DNA from: Lumnitzera littorea
Lineage: Eukaryota; Streptophyta; Magnoliopsida; Myrtales; Combretaceae
DNA length: 64,000 bases
NCBI GenBank assembly: GCA_024138015.1
Contig: JAMXBB010000004.1
Coordinates: forward strand, 7,257,037-7,321,036
Direction: 5' to 3'
Made by a program: the position numbers and the translations under genes. A model generated the notes under the pieces. That model was not told the origin of the DNA, made no database searches, and saw only the letters and a program-made list of their open reading frames with translations. This document shows positions 34,401-47,700 of the stretch, one piece after another (position 1 is the stretch's first letter; each line of letters opens with the position of its first letter).

Positions 34401-36346
34401 AAGCTCAACTACACAAGTCCTCTCGCTATCAATCAGTTAGAGATATTCTATTAGTTTTGCCTTAATAATAAAAATATCATCAATGGACGCTATAAGCCCT
34501 TACAAAAGTTGTACAAAAATTTATTTAAGACCAGAAAAAGGTTGAAACACTTTTGCAGCGCACTCTCTATAAGTATACTAGTTGAGTCATAAACATACGA
34601 TAAATATAATTGGTTAGTTTTGTTAGATATTTATATTTATCGATTTAAGGAGATGATCACACGGATGATAATAGTTGGGACAAAACATTAATTTAGACAA
34701 AAATAATAGCAACTGGCAAAACAACAAGTGACAAGCACAAGCAAATAGTAGGTCATCAAAACTCCCTTACCTAGATTATTACCCACTTTATTGATCCTTG
34801 AAATTTTCAAAACTTTACAGCTGAGTTACCTAAAAGATAATAAGATTTATAAGTTTTTGGAAAAGTTAGGCCTTTCAGTTAACTAAATATCTATTGTAGT
34901 TTGCCTCATCTCCCCACTATAACCCAAGTATAGCACGAACATTTTTTTAACTTATTTATTGGGCTAAGTAGGAGATATTATTACTCGATACTATACAACT
35001 TATTAAAAATTTATAAGAAAATATTGAAATCATGTTGTTAATTCAATAAATAGGTTATTAAAACTCCAGCCCAACTATATATTATTATTATTATTACTAG
35101 AACATATTGTGTGTGTACGTGTTGATATATATATATAGCCGATCTTAATCCTTAAAGGTGTATGATCTTATGTTAGTGTTATCACCATCACTATTGTAAT
35201 TCTTATTATGGTTATTATTATTGTTGTTTCACATTACTATATTATGATAATTAGATTTTATAGATTTGATCATTTATACATATAGAAGCATATCTTCCTC
35301 ATAAATGTTTGGACTTTAGTATACATATGTATAGAATATTTATAGAACTACAATTTCTCAGACAATTTTATATCATACGATTGTCTTATATTGCACCTTA
35401 TGATCTGTATTTTATTGGTTTCTCTCCATAGGAAATATATGTGTACATTTGTAAATAATTACATTTGGATATTTCTTTATTTGATTAGGGTTTTATCCTA
35501 GTTATTTTTTTTTATAAGACTACATCACTTGAATAACTTAATCAATATACTTATATTCCTCGGTTTTTCCTAAATCTTAAATCGTATATAACTTTTTCAT
35601 TTAAAATCCAATTTTTATGATCTTATAATCAATCTTTATCATTTTCAAACGTATTTTTATGTAGTAAGGTCTGTTTTTTACATTGAGACACGCATTTTCT
35701 ATTATGAGCTTAGGATATTACGAATTTTATTATTTTAAACCTAAGCGCTTTTGATCATAATTATGGGCTTTTCTTAATAATTTTATTTATTGGGCTTTAT
35801 CTTAATTTTTCTAATGGGCATAAATAATTTCTAAATTTTTTATATATTTTTTCTAATATTTTTAGTTTTTGGCCCAATTTATCATAATTTCTTCAATATA
35901 CAACTTTAAGCCTACAAATCATTATCTATCCTAACTTTTAGTATAATTATAATTTCAAATTAATTTATTTTTATTATTATTATTATTTACAAGTTTAAAT
36001 AAAAAAATTTAGGAGGTTGATGTGGTAGCTTCTGTTTATAATGTATTTTTCTTAATTTATCCATTTTTTTTTATAGTTTTACTAATTTGTAGTATTAAAA
36101 CATACATATATAATACCATAAAATAATCAAATGATAGAAAATAAAAGAAAAATAATTCTTATCCTTCTATTGGAACCACGTCCAGCACACATACTCATAT
36201 ATATACATTTGTACTTATTAACGTATTCTTAGGAAAATAAAATACCAATATACATGTATATATATATATTGGGAATACACATAAGTATATACATTATATT
36301 ATATTTTTGTACATAAATCTCAAAAAAAGAAAAAATATATATAATC

Positions 36347-36369
36347 ACGCACGCACGCACGTACGCACG

Positions 36370-36408
<39 letters not shown>

Positions 36409-36420
36409 ACACACACACAC
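36347..36420. repeat. Compound (ACGC)n/(AC)n microsatellite
   Basis: Several cgca units followed by more than twenty AC dinucleotides with one interruption. On the minus strand it reads as a spurious Cys/Val-rich ORF (36229-36420), which is not a gene. Confidence 0.95.
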
Positions 36421-37356
36421 TTAAGTATGTATATTTTCATATTATACACATATTGATAAATTATTTTCGTAAGAATGTATACACACATAAATACATATAT
36501 TTGCTTACATTAAAACTAAAGCTTAGAAAATAGATAAATAAATAAAATAAAGGCATATGTCACTAATATGCGTAAGTGTGTACATACATGTATATTTATG
36601 TTTAGTTTGTATTTTTTGTATTACTTATATATTGATATATATATTATTTTCATACCTTTAGCATGTATATATATATATATATATATAATACTAATATACT
36701 TATTATTTCAAAATACATATTATTATATTTTTTTTTCTTTCAATCTAGAACATAAATATACGTATATATAATTCCAGAAAAGTACAAATAACAAGAAAAA
36801 TATGTACATCCCATATAACGTATAGTTTTTGTTTTGTTCATACATGAGAACCCAAATACATGTACATGTAACAATAACTCCTAATAAATTATTCCTATTA
36901 CATGATATATTAAGAAATACATAAAAAAAAAACGAATGAAAATACATGGAAATATGATGTATAAGGAGGGAAAACAATTACAACCGAAAAAAGAAGATGG
37001 AACAGTGTTTAGGTTATTCTTGATCTCGAGCTTGTGAAAATAATTTCCTTCCTATATGTTTATAGACACCCCATTTTTGTCCCCCTGTAATTTTAGAGTT
37101 TTTAGAATAGGATAAAGGGTTCTAATTTGGAAAAGGTACAAAAAAATGGAAAATTTAGAAAAATATAAAAAATAATAATAATAAAATAGTTTTTAGATAG
37201 TTTAAATTGAGTAGGATTTTTTTAATCTAACCATAGTATTTTTTAAGGCCTTAAATAATTAAAACAGAAAAGGGATATTGGGCCTAAGCTTAAATTTGGA
37301 TATAATCTAGGCTAACTTAATCTGTGTGTGCAATTTGATTACACATGAGGATAAGA

Positions 37357-37437
37357 AAAATCAATACCTCATTTGGTAAAGCACTTGAACATTAGCATTG
37401 CATATGGCTTGGAGATCTTGAGTTTAATCTTGGGCCT
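37357..37437 (+). repeat. tRNA-like module in solo LTR
   Basis: cctcatttggtaaagcactt strongly resembles a tRNA D-arm/A-box, and gatcttgagtttaatcttgg resembles the T-arm/B-box about 45 nt later. It sits about 300 bp from the LTR start, as do the modules in the outer LTRs. Confidence 0.5.
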
Positions 37438-37709
37438 AAGGTGTAATGTATCTTTTATTTTTCTTTTCTCGCTTAAACACTTATCCATCCTTCATTAGTA
37501 CATGTATCTATCACATCACCATGCCACATCATGCCATGTCACTTACCATGTCATGCTATGTCACAAGACACACTCCAACATGCGTTGGACATACTCCTAC
37601 GCGTAACTTTGTATTTAGCATTATATATTATCCAAGTTCGCTCAGTCTAAATATGGAAGAAAATCATACTACATTCGATGTTTTCTATCTTTAACTCAAC
37701 CATGACACT

Positions 37710-37717
37710 TATAAATA
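37710..37717 (+). promoter_or_regulatory. TATA box of solo LTR
   Basis: TATAAATA followed by ggg, in the position equivalent to 4931 of the outer 5' LTR. Confidence 0.5.
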
Positions 37718-39328
37718 GGGAATTCTATTTTACTACAAACCATCAATTCATCGCTCACAATCACTTAAATTCATTCATAACTCCACTCTCTCTCTTTACA
37801 CGACTCCTTCTTCTAGGATTCGTATAAACTCAAGGCTTTCCAAGTTAGGACAAGTTATGTTAGAAACTCCTCACAGTAAGAGCTTTTTAACCTGATTCGA
37901 CTGCTCTAGTGCCCAGCTCTAACTCGTATAAACTCCAGCTTAGTTTGATTTTGCTTTAGTTTTGATTTGTATTTTATTCTCCATATTTTGTATTTTTTAT
38001 TTATTTTTTGTAATATTGTACTTTTTCTTTTTCTTTTGTTATTATTGTTGCTATTATAATTGTATTCTATTTGCAATTGTAAAAAAAAAAAAAAATGAGA
38101 AAGAAGAAAAAAAAGAAGAAAAAGAAAAGAAGGAAAAAGGTGTAGTTTGTTTAGTTTACTTATTTTTATGTTTTAGTAAAAAATATATAATAAAAAAAAT
38201 AATAAAAAAGAGTAAAAAATAATAATAATAATAATAAACTCTTAGACATGTTTTCCATGATTCAAATATCTTTTTTATAATTCAAACATCTTTTCTATAG
38301 TTTAGGTATATTTTCTATAGTTAAGCATGTTAGCCACAGTAATTGTATATTTCATAAAAAGTTGTACTTAAATATTTTAGTATTTTTCTAAAAATTTTTA
38401 TCACTTAGAAGTTTTTTTTTAAATAAATAAAAATAAATTGACCTTTTTCAAAAAATTAGGACATTTTAGAATTTTCTCAAAAAATAAAATCACCAAATTA
38501 AGACCCTTTTCTCTTAGGTGTTTTTCTTAAATAAAATGAAATGGCTAAGAGATATAAATTCGACCACTTTCCAAATTTAAAATCAACTAACCTTCTTAAA
38601 TTTTTTCATACAAGCTATAGAGTGACTTAAAATATAGAAAATTTTCTTTTTCCATTTTTTGTAAATATTTTTTCGATTTATCTTTTTAATAGATTTAATT
38701 TTATTTGCTTATTTGCATGTGAATAAATAATTTTTAAAAAGATATATTGAAAAGTAAATCTAAATTTAGAAAGTTAAAAGTAGTACTCATTAAGGGTTTA
38801 AAAAAGTTGACCCCTAGACTCAAATCTCTAATTTTCAAAAACCTTTTTCTTAAATTGGTTTTTTATGTAACCTAATATCTAGATTAAAATCAATCCACCT
38901 AATTAGTTTTAATCTAAACCTTTTCTTAACCCCAATCGGGTGGCAACTTTAAGTATTTTTCAAAACACATTTAAAAACTAAGTTTTTCTTGACTTCTAGT
39001 CGAGAGTTAGTATTAAATGGGTTAGGGTTTAATATTAATTAAATTAAGAAAAATATTTTAAAAATTGAGAAAAATCATGCTCGACACTGTCTACTTGTAC
39101 ACTTAGAGCTAAGGTTAGTCGGTTATGTTAGGAAACTTTTGTAGGGTGTTATAGTATATTATATGATGAATAAAAAAAAATGGAAGGAATAAGAGAAATG
39201 GAAGAGATGTGAAGATAAAGTGAAGTGGGTGAATTGAGGGGCATTGTGTGTATGTGTTTACTTAAGTAAAGTAGAGAAAAGAAAGGGAATTAAAAAAAAA
39301 AAGAAAAAAAAAACTAAGGATAGTGTAC

Positions 39329-39468
39329 TGTCTTGACTTGGCTCGAGATTGAAGGGATAAGAGGGTTAAATTTTCAAAAGATGAAAAGAAGATTGGAATG
39401 TCTTGACTTAGCTTGAGATTGAAGGAATAAGGGGGTTAAATTTTCAAAAGATGAAAAGAAGATTGGAA
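39329..39468. repeat. 70-bp tandem duplication
   Basis: Units 39329-39398 and 39399-39468 differ at only about five sites (for example gcttgag versus gctcgag), so it is recent relative to the host relic. Confidence 0.95.
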
Positions 39469-40300
39469 AAGTAGGGAGAAGCTAGTAGACGTGATGGGTT
39501 GGAGAGGATAAGGTTTCCACTTATCATGTCTTATCTAGTTTAAGGTTAGACTTAGGATGGGTTAGGGGTGGGGTGGTTTAGTTAAGATAATGGAAGGGTT
39601 TGAAAATAGTTTAGTTAAGAAATAAATGGTAATATATTAATAGAATAATAATTTAGGATGTTTAATTAAATAAAACATGCATGTACTTATATATATAATA
39701 TAAAATGTAATATTAATAATATATTGATAATAATAATAATACTGTAAAGTAAGAAGAAAGGAAATAAAATATACATACATACATATGTTTAGCGCCACAA
39801 GTAGTTACAAAGTATTATTTGTAATTCATTAACTTATTTATTTAATTATTAGCGATTAATTATCTTTTGTTATTATTTAAAATTATCTCTAACCTTTCAT
39901 TAGCGATTTTACACAATTAAGTATGTTTATCTATAATTTTATCAAATTAGGGTTTTATCATTATTAGGGTAAATTTGCATATTCTATAAGCTGAAAGTTG
40001 TAGTTTTAAAGTTTTTGTCAAGTTCAAGTTCTATCTCTTATTTTTACACATATACAGGACTTAGGGTTTTCATACGTGGTTAAAGTTCGAATAATATATT
40101 AAGGTTTTTCATATTCATTTTAGGTTTTGAGTTTAAAATTTAATCGATTTTAATTTTAAGCAGTTTTGTCGACTTAGGGAAGTTATCTACAACACTCACG
40201 TTTAACTCTATATTCAAAAGGCTAAATTTGCAGGATTTACATTTTCCAAAATAAAACATATAAAAATATTTAGTTAAACAAAAGCGTAATTTTATTGGTA

Positions 40301-42540
40301 TTATTTATTATTATCGAAAATGCGTGATTTGAATCCCTAAAATTAAAGAGCCTTTAGAAATAGATTATTTGGAAACTAGAGTTTATAAAATGACATGAAA
40401 GGATATTTAGAAGTATGTATACAAGTTAAATGTATTTTGCATATATAGTACATGTTACTTGTAATTAGCTATAAACTTAAATATATACATATATATTATA
40501 TTAAACTAAATTAGAAAAATACTAGAAAGTTGTATAAGTGATATATGTAGCATGAAAAGGTGCTGCTTTTGCCATGGCATCTACTAAGAAAAACTAGGAA
40601 ATAAAAGTTGCTTAGTTGGTAAGAATTAACATCTTTGGGATTTGCACTTATTAATTTAGAAAAAGATTCTATCAACCTAAAATTCTCTAACTTAAACATC
40701 TAAGACTAGCTTCATTCTCCATTTTCATTAGTTTTTCTAGGAAAATGTAAAGAAAGATATGGTGCAAATTTAAGGTTGTTGAGGAATGCATGCAACTATG
40801 CAACCTAGAAGTAAAACCCAACCACCACTTGAAAAGGATTGACCCATCCAGAGCTATCGATAACCACCCATAGCCGGAAGATAATCGAAAAAGCTAATGA
40901 TACGATGAGTGTTCGATTTTCCTAAATCTTTTACTAAAATTCTAAAAATAGTAAACGAAATTCAAAGATTATGAGACTTGGTTAACTGAAGTATTTTTTA
41001 TAAGGAATTCAAATATCAAACTAGATTTTTCATTCTCAAAGCGAAAATATAGGTTCCTTAAAAAACTAGGCTTAAAAATGAATTTTGTAATAAATTTTAG
41101 AAATAGTAAATGACGTAGTTTTTACTCCAATTTTTGTATATAGGTACCTTAAAGGGTCTATTTCAATGTTGTGTAAATATTTTTAAAACACTACAAAGTT
41201 GGATTTTGGCTATTTTTTATTTAACATGGAGGTAATGTGCTAGAAATACTTTAAATGGAAGACTTATCAAGTAGTTTAATTTGGATGTGTAATAACTTGG
41301 TTGTAAATGAGTTTAGGATATTGAATTATTCTAGTGGAGTATAGAAACAAGGGGGTTGGTGTTGGGATTAAGGGATTTGATGATTCAAGAAGTGTTAGAT
41401 GCAAGGTAGAATTTTAATCAAATGAAAATATGAAATAAAGCAATATACAAAACCTAAATTAGGAAGTTGTACTAAGGGGTTGGCTAATTTTGGATACATA
41501 TATGTATTTTCCAAATAACTCTTTATAACTTCTATATGCATTTAGCCATAAAGTTAACCTAAGGGATATATTAATAGTGTTATAGCAAATGAACACTTAA
41601 CAAGTGTTTTATTAAAATCTCTTACCTTAGGAAGGAAGATGTGATGAGACTTATATAGTGTTTGAGGAAGTCCAAAACTAGGTTAAAAAGTATAGTAGAG
41701 GAATCTTAGATATAGAAGTAAGTCAGAATCTAGGTCAGAAACTATCCTAGACGAAAGGTATATTATAAAAAATAACACTAAGATCTAGACCCTAAGTGTA
41801 TACTTAACCTATATTGACTTGGACATTAAATGCATTTTGTTTATGAGATATAGCAAAGGGAAAGCCTCGAGAACACAAGTAATATTTAGAAATTTGCTAA
41901 ATGGCCCAAGTAAGTGAACTTTATGTACTAGAATAGATTTTTATCTACTTATAACTTATCTAATGATATTTAATTGATTGGTCTTATGTATGAATTGTTG
42001 AGGTGATTCTTGATTTGCTGGGTATATGTATTACTGGTTGATTCATGTTCCGCTGATGTAATATATGTTATTGCTAGATTGCTAATTGATCCTATTATGC
42101 TTGGTAACTGATGTATTCATAACATGGCACAAAAAAGACCCATGGGTTAAGTTTTTGAAAATTAGGATTTCACTTGGCAAAGTTTAATTTTGAAAACTGG
42201 AGTTTTGGTTAAATAAGCAAATTAGAATCCGAAAACTTGGTTTTGTAAAGTAGGCAACTTGGTTTATATAAACCGGTTTTCGTGCATATAAATTTGCATC
42301 AACCAATAATTGTAACCATAATTATGGTTATTGTTAGGCTAAGTTTGCTAGGTTCCTGAACTTTGGTTTGTGTCTAAATGCTTGGATTGAAGTTGATTAA
42401 CTGGATTAGGGCTAAGGCTAGGTTAAGATATCAATGCTGATGTATGATATGTGCATTAGCATGGCACGTGTTTAATATATCTACATTACTTGGTTGAACT
42501 AATGAGTTTCGCGATTGAAATGATAATTTGCTTAGTAATT
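40301..42540 (+). repeat. Non-coding relic, plus orientation
   Basis: No coding sequence. The segment near 40360-40430 (attatttggaaactagagtt and onward) resembles 23400-23460 in the relic inside the outer element, suggesting the same LTR-like family. Boundaries are unclear. Confidence 0.3.
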
Positions 42541-43159
42541 GTGTTGTGATCACACGAATAATAGTACACAAAGCAATCAGTTATTCAACAAACAATCAAT
42601 ATCAATCAACAAGCAGCATACCTAGGTTATCCTCACTTTCCCGACTTTTAAGAATTCTTGAACTCGATAATCAAATATCTAAAAAATAAGAAAGATTATA
42701 AGTATTCTGAAAAGCTAGGTTTCCTAATTAATTAAATATCTTTCATTATTTGTAGTTTCTACTATAACTAAAGTATAATGTAAACATAGTTTAACTTATA
42801 TCTTTTATTTAGATTATCTTAAATTTTCAATTGCGTATAACTTTTTCGATTTAGCTCGGATCTTTACGAACTTATAATCCATTTTAACCACTTTTGAGCA
42901 TACTTTCTCGTAATGAAGTTCATTTTGGACATTGTGACTCACAGTTTGAACCGTGATATAAAAATATCAAAAAATTTATTATTTTAGTTTAAAAAGTCGT
43001 AAAATATTAATTTAAGCTTTTTCTTAGTATATTTACGATTTAATAATTATTTAAATCGTATAATTGAAAATTTTCTTATTTTAAGCTTATTTTACTCTAA
43101 TTACTTATTTTTACCTATTTTTGAGATTTTAGAATTATTAATGAGATTTTTTATACTTA

Positions 43160-43184
43160 ATTAATTAATTAATTAATTAATATT
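43160..43184. repeat. (TTAA)n-type microsatellite
   Basis: Repeated aatt/ttaa tetranucleotides within relic B. Confidence 0.8.
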
Positions 43185-43998
43185 ATTAATTACAAAAATT
43201 AATTAATTTATAACAAATGGTGATGTAGCAATACATAAGAGTGCCGCATGTCAAGTTTGCACATTTTTCTGAATTTTCCATTACTTCTTATTTTACGGTA
43301 TAAATATGTATATTTATAAAACACTTATGATTATATTTTATTAAGGTTGCTAATTTACTTAATTATTAAGTTTTTCTCTAAGTGTATCATATTTATGCAT
43401 ATATGTATATATTTATTAACTTACTTTATTTATTAAATTATTAGCATAGTATATTGCATACACTATTTAAGTATACTAGTATTTTTATGTATATATCACT
43501 ATTCACATATGTACATTTATATGCATACTATACTTTATGTAATAAATTATTTTGACTTTAATTAGATACTATATACTATACGTATAAGTATAATATGGAT
43601 GTATTTGTATTTTATATACATATACACTTATATAGCTGTATTAAACATATATATATATATAATACGAAATATAACTAGTAATATAATACATACATATAAT
43701 GTCCAACCTAATACATGTATAAATATATACAAAAATTCTTATTAAAATGAACAGATCAAGTATCAATATACATATATATACCTACTATTATACATGTACT
43801 CATATATATATATATATATATATTAAATACTATGTTTATATTTACAAGTGCATATATTCACGGCACCCATATGTATATATATATATATATACATAAAAAA
43901 AATAACTTACATGTTTACATAAATACTAGAATACATTATATATACATACATATATATATAATATACAAAATACTAATCATCCACACATATAAAATATA

Positions 43999-44030
43999 CA
44001 CATACACACACACACACACACACATATATA
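43999..44030. repeat. (AC)n microsatellite
   Basis: acatacacacac... about twelve AC units flanked by TA repeats. Confidence 0.9.
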
Positions 44031-45332
44031 TTCACATGCACATACCTATATATATAATTACCTAAATAGTGAAAATACTAAATGCATACCCTATGTATCC
44101 TTATTTATACATATATACATATACATAAGGAACTATTTAGTATATCTACATTATATACACATACGTGTACATACTTTAGACCATATACAATATACATATA
44201 CCTTTGTGTACACATTCATGTAATACATGAAATAAAATAAAAGAAAAGAAAAATAACAAATACCCAATATATATGTACATAGTATAAAGTATATATACAT
44301 GTACAAAATTTAAATAATAACTTATCTAAATTCTTTAGTAATTTAATTACTCGATCCTCTTGATCTCCTTCTTCTTGCTCTTCTTTTCCTAATTGCTTTT
44401 GTTGTTTCAATTTGTGTGAGTGTTTTTGCTTTGTTTTTCTTTTTATCTTTGTGTTTTTAGTTTTTTTTTTTTTTCAGATTTTAGCGTGAAACATCAGCAA
44501 GAATTGAAACAAATAAATTAAAAAGGAAAGAAGCTCATCCACTTAGATTAAGCATTAATTAGGATAGGACATTTGCTTTATTATTTTTGTCTTTTGTCCC
44601 TTTAATTATATGACACTTGTAATTTAGAATTAGGTACATGGGCTGCTGAATTCAAGTGCTGGAATTCATGTAGGAATGAGGGAAAAATTGGGAAGAAAGA
44701 AAAAGAAAAGAAAAAGGGAAGAAAAAGAAAAATAAAATTAAATATAGATAAATTTTCTAAACATAAAAATCATAAAAATAATAATTACAAATTAATTTTT
44801 TGATTTTATGAAAATTTATTAATTTAATTGGTACCCGTTACAATTATAATTTTTACTAGTTATTTTAACATTTTCATTAAAAGCTTTACTCGATTTAGTT
44901 GATAATTATAATCGATTACGATTATATTATTATTAAATGATATTTATTCATTCTATAAGCTTAAAGTTATAGTTTTAAGGTTTCGATCAAGTTCGGGTTT
45001 GATTTCGAGTATTTGTACATATATCAAATTTAGGGTTTTTATACGCGATTTAGGTTTTGATTAAAATTTTAGATCTTTTATTACTTATAATATATTCGAA
45101 TTTATAATTTATTAAATTCTTATCTAACTCGATTTTGATGACTTATAAAGTTATCTATAGTATTTGGGTTCAATTCTACTCTTAAATAACTAAATTTGAG
45201 AGTTTTATATATAATAAGTGAATTATAAGTTTTGCCTTATCTCTAATTGAAGGATGACAATAACAAACTGTCTTCAGATACCAAAAGTAAAGCAAAAATT
45301 TTAAGCAAACACTTAAAATCTAGGGCATTACA

Positions 45333-47700
45333 ATTCCCATAATGTGGAATCTTTGAAATAACTGATGAACCTATCACATCTATCACTTTTTAGTATAAGT
45401 AGATTCATAAATTAGATGGTTGGTGAGTGCAGATCATGTATTGGTAGATTAGATTTATTTGGATATTCAATATATATGAGTATGGTATATGGGTACTTTT
45501 CGCAATTTACATATATAACACTTAATTCTTTTATTCATAGCATTTTTTTTTTGCCAATTATGTATTACAACTTTGAAAAGAGGGAATCAAACCCGATCAA
45601 TCTCGTTAAAAGATCAATGTTGATATTATTAGATTGCAATGATTTTAGCCTTTTATTCGTAAAATTTAAGTAAAAAATAATATTGTTTACATTACTATGT
45701 AGACAATTTCGTAGTAATATATTTATGAAACTATATAGATTCTCTCTAATTAACCATGATTAGATAGAGTACATTGAATTTTGAGAATCAATAAAAACAT
45801 TAACGATTACAACCTAAAAAAAGGAGACAATAAAAAAGAAAAGGAGACAATACATGAAGGAAATAAGGGATCAAAAAATCCCTCCCTTGTTATTATCCGA
45901 AACTTGAAAACATCATGAGCCTCCAATTACGGCTTCATCTAGCATTGACCAATATCAACACATAATTAGAGATGCGTTTGTCTACATTAAATAAAAGGTC
46001 CAACAAAAAAAAAAAAATACTAAGACAAAATTTCCAAATAAGATTAACGGTAATTTCACCTATCCAAACAAAAAAAAAAAAAAAAACTATTGTGCGTTTA
46101 CTTGAGAAACCTTAAAATTATTAGATTGTAAATCCTTATCCTTTAGTCATGTCATAATATTTTTAATGTAGACATTTTAGGGAGTCAATCTCAACTTTCC
46201 TCAAAATGTTATAGAAATACAAACTCATTATCTTGAATCACGTATAAGATACATGTTAGGTTGTCAATGAAGTCTCCAAAAGTGAATTTCACATTAAAAA
46301 ACGAAAAAAAGAGAGTAATGCACACATTTTGAATGCGAGGATAACATACAAATTCTAATTTTAGAGACTGAATTTACATTATCCTTTTGGCTTAATTTTC
46401 TTTGATACCAATCTATAGGGAAACCCTTCGAAAGGTTGTCAACCATTATTATAGACTACATATTACTATTTAAACTAATTATCGTACAAGGATCCTATTG
46501 ACATATGTCCTTTAAGTTTACCACACATTAATATATAAATATATTGTAAATTCGACTAAAATTGCTTTTTTGATGAAATATATGTAATCAATGATTTGAA
46601 ATATCAAGTATCCTAGCAGGGGCCCTAGGGCTTTAAAAAAAAAAAAAAAGAAGAAGAAGTAAAGAAGTCGACTTATTGGTATAATTTTATCTATCCTATT
46701 TAGCTTATTGAAGACTTTCAATTTGCTTGGGAAATACCTATAAGAAATACATCTAAATTATTCCACTTTGTAAAATTTCTTTTAAGTTTGAGAACCTATT
46801 ATTATTCGCAACCATTGCATACATAAATTAATCCTATTAATGTGGTTCTATATTTTTCACTTAATCATTTATGACTTGTGGTTTAGATTTTTATTTAATA
46901 CCCGTCAAGGAGACAACTTCATTAAATAAAGTGAAATAACTGCACATGGATTAAACTCAAGACTACCTCCAACAATGTCATACTAAGTATAGTAAACCAT
47001 TATATTTAAAAGTATAAACTCTGGTAAATTTGCTATGATTTTATATTGACACGTCAACCATCCATTAGAAAAATTGTCAATAATTCTTACCTATGTTTTC
47101 AAATCTAAATAAATTCCTATTGTCTAACCTAATTCCACGTAACCCATCATAAAGTCGGTCCAATCCAATCATTATCAAATCTCGACTAATCTACAGCCAA
47201 ACCTAATTCTACTTCTTTTAACTTTTAACCTTGTTATATGTTCAAATAGAATTTGACATCATTGATTCTAACCATCACAATCAACTTATTCATTGAAAGT
47301 ATTTTTCCATAATTAACAACCGATAGTAAGAGGGTAACCATGCGACCTAATATTTCTATGAAAAACGTAGGGAAAAGCATATGATAATTATTTGATAATT
47401 CACCTAGAAATTATATGACACTTAAAGCATTTTCATTTATAGCTTGGAGAATAACCTTTACGAAAGAAATATTATTGATTGCTCGAGGTTTACCTTATTA
47501 ATAAGGCGTAGCTCTCTTCTTCTAAGTGCAGAAGCTCGTCCAAATGCACAAGCAGGGGCAACAGAAGAGGGTACCTCTGCAAACCAAAGAAATACAGAGG
47601 GAAAAGAAATGGAATCCTTAAATAATATAATCACGATAAATCTTCATTCATCATTTGTTATTTTTCCAATAATTTAAGATATTAAATGAATTCATTCATT
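45333..47700. other. Intergenic AT-rich region, no gene supported
   Basis: Nothing firm. On the minus strand gggtttgattccc (45584-45596) is a good B-box, but no A-box is convincing upstream. A less AT-rich patch at 47490-47620 is described separately. Confidence 0.4.
47444..47677 (+). other. Coding-like patch, unassigned
   Basis: Open from an ATG at 47444 to a stop at 47675-47677 (77 codons). The middle, about codons 25-55 (through SAEARPNAQAGATEEG and a Glu/Asn/Lys-rich stretch), is less AT-rich and more protein-like than its surroundings. I do not recognise it. It may be a fragment of an exon or of a transposon protein. No splice sites or partners are apparent. Confidence 0.15.

Larger units (their letters stand above)
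37057..39086 (+). mobile_element. Solo LTR related to the outer Gypsy element
   Basis: Begins near TGTTTATAGACACC followed by ccatttttgtccccctgtaa, and ends near ctcgaca. Between these it follows the outer LTR: a tRNA-like module (37357-37437), TATA box (37710-37717), purine tract, a ttaaaatatagaaaatt block, and near the end cgggtggcaacttta with caaaacacatttaaaaacta. No internal region or partner LTR is seen next to it, and no purine tract precedes it, so LTR-LTR recombination left one copy. Flanking 5-mers do not match obviously. Confidence 0.7.
33540..40300 (-). repeat. Minus-strand LTR-like relic A, interrupted by a solo LTR
   Basis: Segment 34640-35760 aligns loosely with 42548-43020, and 39830-40250 aligns with 44850-45215, in the same order and orientation. 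The two therefore look like copies of one long LTR-type repeat. Within this copy lie microsatellites and the solo LTR at 37057-39086. A gcttagtaagttta block at 34017-34030 is, on the minus strand, the end-of-LTR block described for 26160. No protein-coding sequence is visible. Confidence 0.4.
42545..45332 (-). repeat. Minus-strand LTR-like relic B
   Basis: On the minus strand it would begin TGTAATGCCCTAGATTTT at 45332, a TGTAAxxCCC start typical of several plant Gypsy LTRs. It aligns with parts of relic A as described there. It is rich in (TA)n and (CA)n microsatellites (43600-44060). Its minus-strand end near 42528-42545 contains aattactaagcaaatt, again the end-of-LTR block. ORFs such as 43832-44065 come from microsatellites. 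Confidence 0.45.

Noticed and set aside
36229..36420. Minus-strand Cys/Val-rich ORF
   Set aside because: Translation of a (GT)n microsatellite.
37962..38222. 86-codon ORF with aromatic start and Lys/Glu-rich end
   Set aside because: Low-complexity T-rich and A-rich tracts of the solo LTR.
43832..44065. 77-codon Tyr/Ile/His-rich ORF
   Set aside because: Made of TA and CA microsatellites.
45580..45660. Possible minus-strand SINE
   Set aside because: Good B-box (gggtttgattccc) but no convincing A-box or tail.
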